Source of the DNA: Aeromicrobium sp.
GTDB taxonomy: Bacteria; Actinomycetota; Actinomycetes; Propionibacteriales; Nocardioidaceae
NCBI GenBank assembly: GCA_025965115.1
Contig: JAOPXO010000081.1
Location: forward strand, 1 to 53,987
Length of the DNA stretch: 53,987 nt
Reading direction: 5' to 3'
The notes under the pieces are model-generated. The model was not told the origin of the DNA, did no database searches, and saw only the letters and a list, made by a program, of their open reading frames with translations. Positions 24,359 to 34,195 of this stretch are shown here, piece after piece; the first letter of the stretch is position 1; every line of letters starts with the position of its first letter. Made by a program: the position numbers and the translations under genes.

Positions 24359-25494
24359 ACGGCTGGCCTCAGAGCTCGTGGCGCGAGCAGACCGGCGATG
24401 ACGCAACCGACGATCGGCACCGCGAAAGCTGTGGTCAACGGAACCCAGTGGGTGAGGATGCCGATGATGGCCGGACCGGCGAGCAGCCCGAGATAGCCCG
24501 TGCCGGTGACCCGGGCGAGATAGGTGCCCGACACCGCCGGATCGATGTTGCCGGCGGCGCTGAAGAACTGGGGTACGCAGCCGGCGAGCCCGATGCCGAA
24601 CACACCCCACGCGACGATCGCCGTCGGGGGATTGGGCGCGAGCGCCGCGCCGAGCAGGCCGACGGCCCCGACGATCGCGGCCCGCTGGACGTACGCCGCC
24701 GCGCCGATGCGGTGGACGACACGATCGGCGAGCAATCGGACCAGGGTCATCATCACCGAGAAGGAGCCGAACGCATAGGCGGCGACCGCCTTGCTGGCGT
24801 GCAGCGAGTCGTGCAGGTGGACGGTGCTCCAGTCATAGGCGACGCCTTCGGACAGCAGGAGCACGAACGCGAGCGCGGCCAGGATCACGACCCGGGTCGT
24901 CCACGGCGCACGTGCCTTCGACTTCTCAGTCGGAGCCGCGATCGTCGAGCGGAGCAGGCCGGGACGAGCCGCGAGAGCCAGCGCGATGCCGGCAACACCT
25001 GCCCCGCCGAGGGCCACGCGTACGTCAACGTCGAGGGCGATGAGCGCTCCGCCGACGAGCGAGGCGAGCAGCCCACCGAGCGAGAAGAACGCATGGAACG
25101 CGCTGATGATCGGTCGGCCGTATGCCCGCTCGACCTCGACGGCCTGGGCGTTCTGGGCCACGTCGATGACGCCGTTTGAGATGCCCAGCAGGCCGAGGGC
25201 GACCGCGAGCCCGGTGACGTTCGTCGCGAGCGCCGGCCCGATCAGCGAGAGGCTCAGCACGAGCCCGGCGGCGACCGTGACGGCTCGACTACCGAGCCGG
25301 TCGATCACCCGCCCACCGACCTGCATACCGAGCAGCGCGGTGCCCCCCATCAGCAGCAGAAGATAGCCCAGTGTGACGGTGCTGGCGTCGGTGCGATCGA
25401 GGATCTCGGGGATGTGGACGACCCACATACCGAGCAGGAAGCCGTTGAGCGCGAAGAACGCGAACGTCGAGATTCGGGCGCGGGTCAACGGCAT
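24355..25494 (-). CDS. MFS transporter (12 TM)
   Basis: 379 aa, about 12 hydrophobic segments, with an MFS motif A-like loop [11 protein letters not shown] near residue 60. The short length and the [16 protein letters not shown] segment recall the fucose-permease/YbjJ-like MFS group. It is translationally coupled to ung (4-nt overlap), which probably reflects compaction rather than shared function. It diverges from another MFS gene. Substrate unknown. Confidence 0.82.
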   Translation of the reverse strand: MPLTRARISTFAFFALNGFLLGMWVVHIPEILDRTDASTVTLGYLLLLMGGTALLGMQVGGRVIDRLGSRAVTVAAGLVLSLSLIGPALATNVTGLAVALGLLGISNGVIDVAQNAQAVEVERAYGRPIISAFHAFFSLGGLLASLVGGALIALDVDVRVALGGAGVAGIALALAARPGLLRSTIAAPTEKSKARAPWTTRVVILAALAFVLLLSEGVAYDWSTVHLHDSLHASKAVAAYAFGSFSVMMTLVRLLADRVVHRIGAAAYVQRAAIVGAVGLLGAALAPNPPTAIVAWGVFGIGLAGCVPQFFSAAGNIDPAVSGTYLARVTGTGYLGLLAGPAIIGILTHWVPLTTAFAVPIVGCVIAGLLAPRALRPAV

Positions 25495-25532
25495 GAGTCG
25501 ACCCTATCGACGGTGGATAGACTGCCCGGGCT

Positions 25533-26744
25533 GTGTCAGCAATTGCCTCCTACCGCGCACTGTTGCGGATCGTTGGGCCCGCCTACATCGTCGTAGCCTT
25601 CCTCGGGCGGATTCCGCTTGCCATGAGCCAGCTCGGTGTCCTGGTGCTGGTCAGCACGTCGACCGGTCGGTATGGATTGGGTGGCGCAGCGGCCGGCATC
25701 CTGGCTGTCGCCAACGCCGTCGGATCACCGCTCGCCGGAGCACTTGCTGACCGCATCGGGCAGCGTCCCGTCGTGCTGGTGCAGTCGCTCGTCGGCGCAG
25801 TCGGGCTGGCCGGAATCGTGCTCGTGGTCCATCTGGATTCGCCGACGGTGCTGATCTTTGCGGCGGCGGCAATCGCGGGGTTCGCGATGCCTCAGGTCGG
25901 TCCACTCGCCCGGGTGCGCTGGCGTCCCATCACCCAGGACGAAGGCGACCAGCGCCGTCTTGTCGACGCGGCCTTCTCATACGAGGGTGCGGCCGACGAG
26001 GCGTCATTCGTCCTCGGGCCGGCAACGATCGGCGTGCTCGCGCTGCTGGCTGAGCCGGCTGGAGCGTTGCTGGCCGCCGCAGTGTTGCTGGCCGTGTTCG
26101 GCTCGTGGTTCGCGATCCACCCGACCGCGGCCCTGGCGAAGAGCTCGACCACCGGCGGAGTCGGCTCCGGTGCGCTGTGGACGGTCGTGTTCGCCGTCCT
26201 CGTGTTCGCCCAGTTCTGCATCGGCATGGTGTTCGGCAGCGTGCAGACCGGCACCACGGTGCTCGCCACGGCGGCGGGTCATGCGGGCGTTGCCGGCTTG
26301 ATCCACGCGACCCTCGGCATTGGCAGTGTCACCGCCGGCCTGGCGATCACAGCGCTGCCCGAGCGCATCCTGTATGCGACCCGGATGCTGGTTGCCGCCC
26401 TCGGCCTTCTGGTGCTCTCATCGCCGTTGCTGCTCGTCGACACCGTGCCGGAGTTGGTCGGAGTCATCGCGTTGTTGGGCTTCGCGGTCGCGCCGTACAT
26501 GATCAGCAATTTCGCCCTCGCCGGAATCCTGGTGCCGCTGCACCGGGTCGGCACGGCGATGACGCTGCTGGCCGGCGCCACCGGAGTCGGGTATGCCGCT
26601 GGCGCCTCGATTGCCGGGCGGCTCGCCGACGACCACGGGCATACGGCCGCATTTGCCGTCACCGTGTCGGCGGCAGGGCTTGCGGTGCTGCTGGCACTCA
26701 CCGCCAACAAGTCGCTGCGCGAAGCTCGACCTGTGTCGGCGTAG
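25533..26744 (+). CDS. MFS transporter
   Basis: 403 aa from a GTG start. Twelve hydrophobic segments; motif A as GALADRIGQRPVV near residue 70, mirrored in the second half by AGRLADDHG. Ala/Leu/Val-rich, without extra domains. It diverges from the MFS gene at 24355 with only 38 bp between starts, so the promoters overlap. Substrate unknown. Confidence 0.82.
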   Translation: MSAIASYRALLRIVGPAYIVVAFLGRIPLAMSQLGVLVLVSTSTGRYGLGGAAAGILAVANAVGSPLAGALADRIGQRPVVLVQSLVGAVGLAGIVLVVHLDSPTVLIFAAAAIAGFAMPQVGPLARVRWRPITQDEGDQRRLVDAAFSYEGAADEASFVLGPATIGVLALLAEPAGALLAAAVLLAVFGSWFAIHPTAALAKSSTTGGVGSGALWTVVFAVLVFAQFCIGMVFGSVQTGTTVLATAAGHAGVAGLIHATLGIGSVTAGLAITALPERILYATRMLVAALGLLVLSSPLLLVDTVPELVGVIALLGFAVAPYMISNFALAGILVPLHRVGTAMTLLAGATGVGYAAGASIAGRLADDHGHTAAFAVTVSAAGLAVLLALTANKSLREARPVSA

Positions 26745-26785
26745 CCGGACGAATTTGTGTCGCCGTCGAGCGATAGCGTGCCGAA

Positions 26786-27766
26786 ATGGCGATCGAACCG
26801 CGACTTCTCGACTGGATGCTCGACTCCGATCCGACCCTGCGCTGGCAGGTCGAGCGCGACTTGGCCGGCGCCCCGCCCGAGGTCTGGGGTGCGACCCGTG
26901 CCCGCATTGCCACCGAGGGATTCGGGGCACAGCTCCTTGCGGTGCAGGACGCCGATGGTCAGTGGGCCGGTGGTGCCTACTTCCCGGGTGACTTCGACTT
27001 CGAGGGACCCGAGGGCGCTCCCGAGGCGGGGCAGCCGTGGACCGCAACGACGTGGACGCTCAACACGCTTCGAGACTGGGGCCTCGACGCCGCCGCGCTC
27101 GCCGGCACAGCCGAAAAGCTCGATGCCAACGCCCGGTGGGAGTACGAAAACCTGCCCTACTGGGGCGGCGAGACCGACTGCTGCATCAACGCCTTCACCC
27201 TGGCCAATGGAGCCTGGCTCGGGGCAGACGTGTCGAGCCTCCCGCAGTGGTTCATCGACCACCGCATGGTCGACGGCGGCTGGAACTGTGAATGGGTCGA
27301 GGGCTCGACCCGGTCGTCATTCCATTCCACGCTCAACTCACTGAAGGGCATCCTCTACTACGAGTCCGTGACCGGCGGCAGCGATGACCTGCGGGCCGCG
27401 CGCCATGGCGGCGAGGAGTACCTCCTCGAGCGTCGGTTGCTCCGCAGGCTGTCGACAGAGGAGCCGATCGGTGCCTGGGCGACACATTTCGCCTACCCGT
27501 TCCGCTGGATCCACAGTGCGCTCAACGCTGCGGACTATTTCCGATCGGCGTCACTGCTCGAGGGCCGCGCGCCCGATCCGCGGATGGCCGAAGCCATCGA
27601 GGTGATCCGCGCCGCCCGGCAGCCCGATGGCACCTGGACGCAAGAGCGCCGCCATCCCGGCCGGGCGTGGTTCGAGATCGACGTGCCGGTCGGCAAGCCG
27701 TCTCCGTGGGTGACGTTCTACGCCATCCGCGTGCTCGACTGGTGGGATGCTGCTCAGCCCGCCTAG
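26786..27766 (+). CDS. Cyclase/prenyltransferase-fold (alpha-toroid) protein
   Basis: 326 aa. Repeated Gly/Trp-rich motifs of squalene-cyclase-type alpha-alpha barrels are seen: VQDADGQWAGGAYF near residue 53, VDGGWNCEWVEG near residue 162 and RQPDGTWTQERRHPGRAW near residue 277. The DxDD protonation motif of class II cyclases is absent, so it is probably not a terpene cyclase; it may bind or modify another substrate. Comparable stand-alone proteins in actinobacteria are annotated hypothetical. It converges on ald with stops sharing CTAG. Confidence 0.72.
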   Translation: MAIEPRLLDWMLDSDPTLRWQVERDLAGAPPEVWGATRARIATEGFGAQLLAVQDADGQWAGGAYFPGDFDFEGPEGAPEAGQPWTATTWTLNTLRDWGLDAAALAGTAEKLDANARWEYENLPYWGGETDCCINAFTLANGAWLGADVSSLPQWFIDHRMVDGGWNCEWVEGSTRSSFHSTLNSLKGILYYESVTGGSDDLRAARHGGEEYLLERRLLRRLSTEEPIGAWATHFAYPFRWIHSALNAADYFRSASLLEGRAPDPRMAEAIEVIRAARQPDGTWTQERRHPGRAWFEIDVPVGKPSPWVTFYAIRVLDWWDAAQPA

Positions 27767-28872
27767 AGCGCGCCGAGCGGGGTGACCTCGAGGCCGAGCG
27801 CCTCGCCGACGGGCCCGTTGACGAGCTTGCCCTCGTGAGTGCTGAGCCCACCGGCGAGCGCGGCGTCATCGGTGACGGCCTGCTTCCAACCCTTGTCGGC
27901 CAGGGCCACGACATACGGCAGCGTGACGTTGGTCAGCGCGTACGTCGAGGTGTGCGGCACTGCGCCGGGCATGTTGGCCACGCAGTAGAAGATCGAGTTG
28001 TGCACCATGAACGTCGGGTCGTCGTGAGTCGTGGCGTGTGAGCTCTCGAAGCAGCCGCCCTGGTCGATCGCGATGTCGACGAGCACCGAGCCGGGACGCA
28101 TCTGTGCAACGAGGTCGTCGCTGACCAGTGTCGGAGCCTTGGCACCCGGCACGAGGACGGCGCCAACGACGAGGTCGGCCTCGCGTACTGCCTTCTCGAT
28201 CGCGAAGGCGTTGGAGGCGATCGTGGTGATCGCACCGTTGAACTGTGCGTCGATCTGACGTAGGCGCGGCACGTTGAGGTCGAGGATCTGGACCTTGGCG
28301 CCCATGCCGGCGGCAACCCGTGCCGCGTGGACGCCGGACACGCCGCCGCCGATCACGACGACATCGGCGGGATGGACACCGGGCACGCCACCAGGCAGCA
28401 CGCCACGGCCACCCACAGAGCGCATCAGGTGATAGAAGCCGACCTGCGGGGCGAGCTTGCCGGCGACCTCGGACATCGGGGCGAGCAACGGCAGTGAACC
28501 ATCAGCGAGCTGGACCGTCTCGTACGCGATCGAGGTCGTGCCCGACGAGAGCAGCGCCTCGGTGCATTCGCGGCCGGCGGCGAGGTGGAGGTAGGTGAAC
28601 AGGGTCTGGCCACGGCGCATGCGGCCGTACTCCTCGGCGATCGGCTCCTTGACCTTGAGCACGAGCTCGGCGGTCTGCCACACCTCATCTGCGGTGTCGA
28701 GGATCTTGGCGCCAGCGGCGACGAACTCGTCATCGGTGATCGAGGACCCGAGGCCCGCATCGTGCTCGACGAAGACGTCATGGCCGCGACGGGTCAGTTC
28801 GTGGACTCCGGCCGGTGTGATGGCGACGCGGTACTCGCGGTTCTTGATCTCGCGGGGGATGCCGACCAGCAT
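27763..28872 (-). CDS. ald: Alanine dehydrogenase
   Basis: 369 aa from ATG 28872. It converts L-alanine to pyruvate and ammonia with NAD+, and the reverse. [23 protein letters not shown] is the standard N-terminus. The catalytic Lys lies in [13 protein letters not shown] near residue 75, His in TYLHLAA near residue 95, and the Rossmann motif [13 protein letters not shown] near residue 175. It diverges from an Lrp/AsnC regulator, as ald and aldR do in mycobacteria, so alanine-responsive control is likely. Confidence 0.95.
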   Translation of the reverse strand: MLVGIPREIKNREYRVAITPAGVHELTRRGHDVFVEHDAGLGSSITDDEFVAAGAKILDTADEVWQTAELVLKVKEPIAEEYGRMRRGQTLFTYLHLAAGRECTEALLSSGTTSIAYETVQLADGSLPLLAPMSEVAGKLAPQVGFYHLMRSVGGRGVLPGGVPGVHPADVVVIGGGVSGVHAARVAAGMGAKVQILDLNVPRLRQIDAQFNGAITTIASNAFAIEKAVREADLVVGAVLVPGAKAPTLVSDDLVAQMRPGSVLVDIAIDQGGCFESSHATTHDDPTFMVHNSIFYCVANMPGAVPHTSTYALTNVTLPYVVALADKGWKQAVTDDAALAGGLSTHEGKLVNGPVGEALGLEVTPLGAL

Positions 28873-29005
28873 GAGGACTCCTAAAGGCGGTTTGGTGCCT
28901 CCATCGTGAAGGAAGTGCGGATTCATACGCAAGTCTACGAAGAAGATTCGCTAGAGTGGTCGGTACGCGGCGAATTCCGCGGAACCACAGCAGCAAGGAT
29001 GGCCC

Positions 29006-29473
29006 GTGCCGAAGGATGTTCGAGAGCTCGATGACGTCGATCTGCGCATCGTCGCGGCCCTGCGCAGCGAGGGCCGACTGGCCAACAATGCGCTGGCCGA
29101 CAAGGTCGGTATTGCCGCTTCCACCTGCCTGGTCAGGCTCCGCAGTCTGCTGGACCGCGGAGTCATCGCGGGCTTTCACGCCGAGGTCGATCCCAGCTGG
29201 ATCGGCCGCCCCATCCAGGCCATGATCGCGGTGCGCCTTCGTGCGGATGCTCGAGGCGCGATCAATGACTTCTCCGACCGGTTGGCCGCGATGCCCGAAG
29301 TGCTCAACGTCTACTTCCTGGCCGGTGCCGATGACTTCCATGTGCACGTCGCGGCCCAGGACTCAGAGGATCTCCGGGCGTTCGTGGTTGACCAGTTGAG
29401 TGCCGCTCCCGAGGTCGCGCTGACCGAGACCAACCTGATCTTCCAGCACAAACGCGGCTATCTCGCCGACTGA
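29006..29473 (+). CDS. aldR: Lrp/AsnC family regulator, AldR-like
   Basis: 155 aa from GTG 29006 with AAGGA upstream. An N-terminal HTH (ELDDVDLRIVAALRSEGRLANNALADKVGIAASTCLVRLRSL) is followed by the RAM effector domain (MIAVRLRADARG, VYFLAGADDFHVHVA). The 133-bp gap to the divergent ald gene contains both promoters. In mycobacteria the AldR homologue activates or represses ald according to alanine level; the same role here is inferred from position. Confidence 0.85.
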   Translation: MPKDVRELDDVDLRIVAALRSEGRLANNALADKVGIAASTCLVRLRSLLDRGVIAGFHAEVDPSWIGRPIQAMIAVRLRADARGAINDFSDRLAAMPEVLNVYFLAGADDFHVHVAAQDSEDLRAFVVDQLSAAPEVALTETNLIFQHKRGYLAD

Positions 29474-29492
29474 CCGGCCTTAGTCTGTCCCG

Positions 29493-30239
29493 ATGATCAC
29501 GATCTTGTTGCCGTCGGGTGGCTTCGACCCCAGCGAGTGCGCCGTGCCTTGGCGGGCCGTCGTGCGAGCCGGATATGACGTGCAGTTCGCCACGCCCGAC
29601 GGGTCCGTCTCGGCGGCCGATCGCCGACTGACCGATGACGGATTCTCGGTGCTCAATCCGGTGTTGATGACCAAACCCAACGGCCTCGCCGCCTACGCCG
29701 AGATGATTTCCAGCGACGCGTTTCAATCGCCTTCGTCCCACGGCGAGATCCAACTCTCCGAGGGTGACTCTCTTCTCATACCGGGAGGCCACGAGAAGGG
29801 CGTCCGCACCCTCATGGAGTCGGAGGCCGCCCAGGCCGTCGCGGTCGATGCCTTCACGCGTGGGTTGCCGGTCGGTGCGGTGTGCCATGGCGTGCTGCTG
29901 CTCGCGCGATCGATCGATCCCGCGACCGGACTGTCGGTGCTGCATGGCCGCCGTACGACGGCACTGACGAGGCGGCTCGAGCTGAGCGGGTGGTGGCTGA
30001 CCCGGGCCAGGCTCGGCGACTACTACCGGACGTACGACACGACGGTCGAGGAGGAAGTCGTGGCCGCCCTTGCCTCACCGGGCGACTTCGACGCCGGACC
30101 CACGCTGTCGCGCCGCGACTCCGCCGAGCATCCGGAACGCGGATTCACCGTCCGCGACGGTCGCTATCTCTCGGCACGCTGGCCCGGCGATGTCTACAAG
30201 TTCGCGACGGAGTTCGTTCAGCTGGTCGCGGCCGACTGA
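29493..30239 (+). CDS. DJ-1/PfpI family protein
   Basis: 248 aa. Alpha/beta class I glutamine-amidotransferase-like fold: ITILLPSGGFDPSE at the N-terminus, LLIPGGHEKG near residue 90 and the nucleophile elbow GAVCHGVLLLA with Cys131 followed by His. The C-terminal 60 residues are longer than in DJ-1 itself. Members act as deglycases, chaperones or hydratases; no specific reaction can be assigned. It follows the AldR gene by 19 bp and its end overlaps the convergent GNAT gene by 22 nt. Confidence 0.8.
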   Translation: MITILLPSGGFDPSECAVPWRAVVRAGYDVQFATPDGSVSAADRRLTDDGFSVLNPVLMTKPNGLAAYAEMISSDAFQSPSSHGEIQLSEGDSLLIPGGHEKGVRTLMESEAAQAVAVDAFTRGLPVGAVCHGVLLLARSIDPATGLSVLHGRRTTALTRRLELSGWWLTRARLGDYYRTYDTTVEEEVVAALASPGDFDAGPTLSRRDSAEHPERGFTVRDGRYLSARWPGDVYKFATEFVQLVAAD

Positions 30240-30829
30240 GCGGGTCCGCTGGCCAGCCGGGCCTCGAGCGCGTCTCGCGCGGCCGGCCACTCGTCATCGG
30301 TCATCGAGAACAGCACGGTGTCGCGCCACGATCCATCGCGCCGGATCCGGTGCTTGCGCAGCACTCCCTCGCGTACGCCACCGATGCGCCCGACCGCAGC
30401 CTGGGAGCGCTCGTTGAAGATGTCGACGTGCCACACCACGCGCGCACAGCCGAGCACGTCGAATGCGCGACGAAGCAGCAGCAGCTTGGCCTCGGTGTTG
30501 ACGCCGGTACGCCAGAAGCGCCGACCGAGCCAGGTCGAGCCGATCGCGACGGTGCGCAGGGCGGGGTCGATGTCATAGAACGTGGTCAGTCCCGCGACCT
30601 CGCCACTGGCCTGATCGATCTGCGCCCAGGTGATCGTGCCGGGACGGTTGAGGTAGAGGTCGATCAATGCCTTGGCCTCGGCCAAGGACGTCGGCCGGGC
30701 AAATGCCTGCCAGGTGAAGACTTCATCGTCATCCGAGGCGCCGAGCACGCCCTCGGCGTGATCCGGCCGGAGCTGCACGAGCCGTACGTGCTGTCCGACG
30801 AGGTCGGGGGTCTCATAGAAGTCAGGCAT
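30218..30829 (-). CDS. GNAT family N-acetyltransferase (RimJ/RimL-like)
   Basis: 203 aa from ATG 30829. The acetyl-CoA-binding core is of the RimJ/L subgroup: VAIGSTWLGRRFWRTGVNTEAKLLLLRRAF near residues 105-134 (Q/RxxGxG/A-like loop), then NERSQAAVGRIGGVREGVLRKH, a family signature. It typically acetylates protein N-termini or small amines; substrate unknown. The ATG lies 2 nt after the otsA stop, so it is co-transcribed with otsA. Confidence 0.85.
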   Translation of the reverse strand: MPDFYETPDLVGQHVRLVQLRPDHAEGVLGASDDDEVFTWQAFARPTSLAEAKALIDLYLNRPGTITWAQIDQASGEVAGLTTFYDIDPALRTVAIGSTWLGRRFWRTGVNTEAKLLLLRRAFDVLGCARVVWHVDIFNERSQAAVGRIGGVREGVLRKHRIRRDGSWRDTVLFSMTDDEWPAARDALEARLASGPAQSAATS

Positions 30830-30831
30830 GC

Positions 30832-32259
30832 TCAGACGGGGCGAGGGTTCTTGTCGTGCGGATCGCGTACGGCGTCGAGCTCGCGCAGGAAGTTGCCGGC
30901 CCACAGTTCGATGTTGTTCTCCATGACCTGGCGGCGCATCGCCTTCATGCGGCGGGCGTTCTCGCGTGGGCTCGCATTGATCGCCGCCAGCAACATCTGC
31001 TTCATGCCGTTGATGTCGTGCGGATTGACCTGATAGGCCGACTTGAGCTCCGACGCGGCGCCGGCGAACTCGCTCAGCACCAAGGCTCCGCGCTCGTCGA
31101 AGCGACATGCGACGTACTCCTTGGCGACCAGATTCATGCCGTCGCGCAGCGGTGTCACGACCATGACGTCCGCGGCCCGATACAGCGCTGCCATCTCCTC
31201 GCGCGGATAGGACGCGTGCAGATAGGTGACGGGCTGCTGGCCGATCCGGCCGACATCGCCGTTGATGCGACCGACCAGGCGGTTGATGTCGTCGCGCAGG
31301 ATCTTGTACTGGTTGACTCGCTCGCGAGACGGCGTGGCGACCTGGACGAAGACGGCATCGTCGACATCCAGCGCACCCTCGGTGATGAGCTCGCCAAAGG
31401 CACGGAGCCGCTGGCGCAGCCCCTTGGTGTAGTCGAGCCGGTCGATGCCGAGCAGCAACGTCTTGGGATTTCCGAGGCTCTCGCGGATCTCGGCCGCACG
31501 AGCCAGGACGGCCGGGGTGCGGGCGAGCTCTTCGAAGCCCGCCGCGTCGATCGAGATCGGGTACGCCTTGGCGAGCACCGTGCGGCCGTCGGGCAGATAG
31601 ACCGTGTCGCGATGCGTCTTGTGGCCAACGCGCTGACGAACCAGCCGGATGAAGTTCTGGGCGGCGCCGGGCATCTGGAAGCCGACCAGGTCGGCACCGA
31701 GCAATCCCTCCAGGATCTGGCGGCGCCATGGCAGCTGCTGGAACAGCTCGGTTGGCGGGAACGGGATGTGCAGGAAGAAGCCGATCTTGAGATCGGGGCG
31801 CATCTCTCGCAGCATCGCCGGGACGAGCTGGAGCTGATAGTCCTGCACCCACACGGTGCCGTTCTTCTTGGCCACCTTGGCCGCGCGTTCGGCGAATCGC
31901 CGGTTGACCTTGACGTATGAGTCCCACCACTCGCGGTGGAACTCCGGAGGGGCGACGACATCGTGATAGAGCGGCCACAATGTCGCGTTGGAGAACCCCT
32001 CGTAGTACTCCTCGACCTCGTCGTCGGACAGCGGCACCGGGATGAGATTCATACCCTCATAGGAGAAGGGGGCGAGCTTCTCATTGGCGGCGCCGTGCCA
32101 GCCGATCCACGCGCCGCCATTGCGGCGGATGACGGGTTCGAGCGCGGTGACGAGACCGCCGGGCGACTTGCGCCACATCGTCTCGCCGTCGGGACCGACG
32201 ATGCGGTCGACAGGGAGTCGGTTGGCGATCACCACGAATTCTGCGAGGCCGGACGCCAT
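30832..32259 (-). CDS. otsA: Alpha,alpha-trehalose-phosphate synthase
   Basis: 475 aa. A GT20 enzyme that joins UDP- or ADP-glucose with glucose-6-phosphate. VIANRLPV at the N-terminus, GGLVTAL (phosphate loop), [32 protein letters not shown] with the Arg-Lys pair, and [15 protein letters not shown] are all present in the right order, so the enzyme looks complete. otsB lies nearby on the opposite strand at 34192, so both trehalose steps are encoded here although not in one operon. Confidence 0.96.
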   Translation of the reverse strand: MASGLAEFVVIANRLPVDRIVGPDGETMWRKSPGGLVTALEPVIRRNGGAWIGWHGAANEKLAPFSYEGMNLIPVPLSDDEVEEYYEGFSNATLWPLYHDVVAPPEFHREWWDSYVKVNRRFAERAAKVAKKNGTVWVQDYQLQLVPAMLREMRPDLKIGFFLHIPFPPTELFQQLPWRRQILEGLLGADLVGFQMPGAAQNFIRLVRQRVGHKTHRDTVYLPDGRTVLAKAYPISIDAAGFEELARTPAVLARAAEIRESLGNPKTLLLGIDRLDYTKGLRQRLRAFGELITEGALDVDDAVFVQVATPSRERVNQYKILRDDINRLVGRINGDVGRIGQQPVTYLHASYPREEMAALYRAADVMVVTPLRDGMNLVAKEYVACRFDERGALVLSEFAGAASELKSAYQVNPHDINGMKQMLLAAINASPRENARRMKAMRRQVMENNIELWAGNFLRELDAVRDPHDKNPRPV

Positions 32260-32300
32260 ACGTGCACCCTATCGGTCAGCGGGCACTCGCGCCGCTGGGC

Positions 32301-33293
32301 TCAGCGCGGGGCGACCCCGAGCTGGCTGAGGATCTCGGTCATCTGCTTCATGATCGACACGGTCTCGTCGAGAGGGAGCAGCGCAGACTCGGTCTTGCCG
32401 GCCCGCAGGCAGTCGGCCACCTCGCTGATCTCGTGTGAGTAGCCCCTGCCTGTCACGGGCTCGCTGATCGTGTCGAGCTGCTCGTCGTGCCAGTGGGTGA
32501 ACTCCGTGGGGTGGTGGAAGCGCGGCGGCACCTCGATGAGTCCCGCGTCGCCGGCGATCGAGGCGCGGTTGTCGCTGTGGGCGATCTGGGTCCAGGCGAT
32601 GCTGGCGATGGCGCCGTTGGCGTACGTCAGGGTGGCACCGGCGTTGACGTCGATGCCCTGGTCAGAAAGTGTCCCGGCAGCCGTGATCGCGACCGGCTCG
32701 CCGAGGATCAGGTGCGCGAATGTCAGCGGATAGATGCCGACGTCGAGCAGGGCACTGGCTCCGAGAGCTGGGTCCCACAACCGAGCGTTGGCCGGGCCGA
32801 CGAATCCCAGCTCGGCGCGGACCTGGCGGATCTGGCCCAGTTTGCCGTCGGCCGCAAGCTCCTTTGCTCGGCGGATGTTGGGATTGGTGCGCATCCACAT
32901 CGCCTCGGCGAAGAACAGTCCGCGCTTGCGGGCCTCGTCGACGAGTGTCTGTGTGTCGGCGAGGTTCATCGTCAGCGCCTTCTCGCACAGCACCGCCTTG
33001 CCAGCGTCGAAGCACAGCATGACGTCCTCGAGATGTCGGCTGTGCGGGGTGGCGACATAAATGACGTCGACGTCGGGGTCAGCAACCAGCTCTTCGTACG
33101 ATCCGTGGGTGCGGGTTGCTGTGGTGCCAAATCGCTGGGCGAAATCGGTGGCCGCATCGATCCGTCGCGATCCGACCGCTGCGAGCTCGCTGCCCTCCAC
33201 AAGAGCCAGGTCGTCGGCGAAGCTCTCCGCGATGTGGCCGGTGGCGAGGATTCCCCAGCGTATGGGGGAGACATTCGTCGAATCTGAGCTCAT
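32301..33293 (-). CDS. Gfo/Idh/MocA family oxidoreductase
   Basis: 330 aa from ATG 33293. N-terminal Rossmann part IRWGILATGHIAESFADDL, then VDVIYVATPHSRH and CEKALTMN with the catalytic Lys. The C-terminal alpha/beta domain includes DVGIYPLTFAHL, where the dehydrogenase His is replaced by Tyr, as in some dihydrodiol-dehydrogenase-like members. It probably acts on a sugar or polyol with NADP. It diverges from the DUF3263 gene across a set of repeated half-sites. Confidence 0.85.
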   Translation of the reverse strand: MSSDSTNVSPIRWGILATGHIAESFADDLALVEGSELAAVGSRRIDAATDFAQRFGTTATRTHGSYEELVADPDVDVIYVATPHSRHLEDVMLCFDAGKAVLCEKALTMNLADTQTLVDEARKRGLFFAEAMWMRTNPNIRRAKELAADGKLGQIRQVRAELGFVGPANARLWDPALGASALLDVGIYPLTFAHLILGEPVAITAAGTLSDQGIDVNAGATLTYANGAIASIAWTQIAHSDNRASIAGDAGLIEVPPRFHHPTEFTHWHDEQLDTISEPVTGRGYSHEISEVADCLRAGKTESALLPLDETVSIMKQMTEILSQLGVAPR

Positions 33294-33321
33294 GACACCC
33301 ACCCTGCCATTGTCCCAAGCA

Positions 33322-33360
33322 AATGACATCGGTGTCATTCGTGGCCTAACATGTATGACA
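33322..33360. promoter_or_regulatory. Cluster of ATGACA half-sites, candidate operator
   Basis: A perfect 7-bp inverted repeat AATGACA-TCGG-TGTCATT at 33322-33339 is followed by a third copy ATGACA at 33355-33360. All lie in the 57-bp gap between the divergent oxidoreductase and DUF3263 starts, so a bound protein would cover both promoters. Confidence 0.5.
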
Positions 33361-33656
33361 TGAGCGCTGTGGAGCATTCCAACCCCGCGAGCGCGGCCGC
33401 GGCCGAGTCCTTGTCGGAGCGTGACCGCGAGATCCTGGCGCTCGAACGGCTCTGGTGGCAATACGCCGGCGCCAAGGAGCAGGCCATCCGCGAGAAGTTC
33501 GACATGTCCGCGACGCGCTACTACCAGGTGCTCAACGCCCTGATCGACCGCGAAGACGCGCTCGCCTTCGACCCCCTGCTCGTCAAGCGCTTGCGCCGAC
33601 TTCGTGCCGGGCGACAGCGAAGCCGTTCCGCCAGGCGCCTGGGCATCGATCTCTGA
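33351..33656 (+). CDS. DUF3263 family protein
   Basis: 101 aa. The core SERDREILALERLWWQYAGAKEQAIREKF, then MSATRYYQVLNALIDREDAL and VKRLRRLRAGRQRSR is the conserved actinobacterial DUF3263 domain, a probable HTH DNA-binding protein of unknown role. ATG codons at 33351 and 33360 are both possible; neither has a clear ribosome site, so a leaderless message is likely. It is followed 11 bp later by the LytR_C-type gene, an arrangement I associate with mycobacteria and relatives. Confidence 0.85.
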   Translation: MYDMSAVEHSNPASAAAAESLSERDREILALERLWWQYAGAKEQAIREKFDMSATRYYQVLNALIDREDALAFDPLLVKRLRRLRAGRQRSRSARRLGIDL

Positions 33657-33667
33657 CGGAGCGTGTC

Positions 33668-34195
33668 GTGGAGCACCGCAAGACTCCCAGTCGCAATGTG
33701 TTCGTCCCGCCGAGCTGGCTCGTCGTCTTCACCGCGCTGGCCTGTGCCGTCGCGGCCGCCGGCATTGGCTGGCTGATCGTCGACGGCACCGGTGGCGGCG
33801 GCACACCAGCCGCCTCGCCGACGCACACCGCGACGACACCAGCACCGACGAAGACGACAGCAACTCCGACTCCCACCCCGACGCCGACTCCCACCCCGAC
33901 ACCCACGCCGACGCCGACGGTCAGTCGCACCGGCATCGAGGTGTCGGTGCTCAACAACACCGGCACCCCTGGCGCGGCGGGCGCGTTTTCGACCAAGGTC
34001 AAGACCGCCGGCTGGACAGTCGGTGGCGTCGGCAACTGGCGCGGCTCGGTGCCCGAGGACACCGTCTACTACCCGCCGGGCCACGAGGCGGAGGCCAAGC
34101 AGCTCGGCCAGGACGTCGGCATCAGCCGTGTCCTGCCTCGGGTCGACCCGATGCGGACCGACCGGCTGACGATCATCCTCGCCGGCCCGCAATGA
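33668..34195 (+). CDS. LytR C-terminal-domain membrane protein with Thr-Pro linker
   Basis: 175 aa from GTG 33668. One transmembrane segment (WLVVFTALACAVAAAGIGWLIV, about residues 17-38) is followed by a Thr/Pro/Ala-rich linker with about ten TP repeats (residues 45-82) and a LytR_C/CpsA-type extracellular domain (IEVSVLNNTGTPGAAGAFSTKV). The domain occurs alone or behind LytR-CpsA-Psr wall-polymer ligases, so a cell-envelope role is likely. The linker would span the wall. Its stop overlaps the otsB start (ATGA). Confidence 0.82.
   Translation: MEHRKTPSRNVFVPPSWLVVFTALACAVAAAGIGWLIVDGTGGGGTPAASPTHTATTPAPTKTTATPTPTPTPTPTPTPTPTPTVSRTGIEVSVLNNTGTPGAAGAFSTKVKTAGWTVGGVGNWRGSVPEDTVYYPPGHEAEAKQLGQDVGISRVLPRVDPMRTDRLTIILAGPQ

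Noticed and set aside
33861-33930. CRISPR-like or functional DNA tandem repeat
   Set aside because: The ACTCCCACCCCGACGCCG-type repetition encodes the Thr-Pro linker of the LytR_C protein and needs no other explanation.
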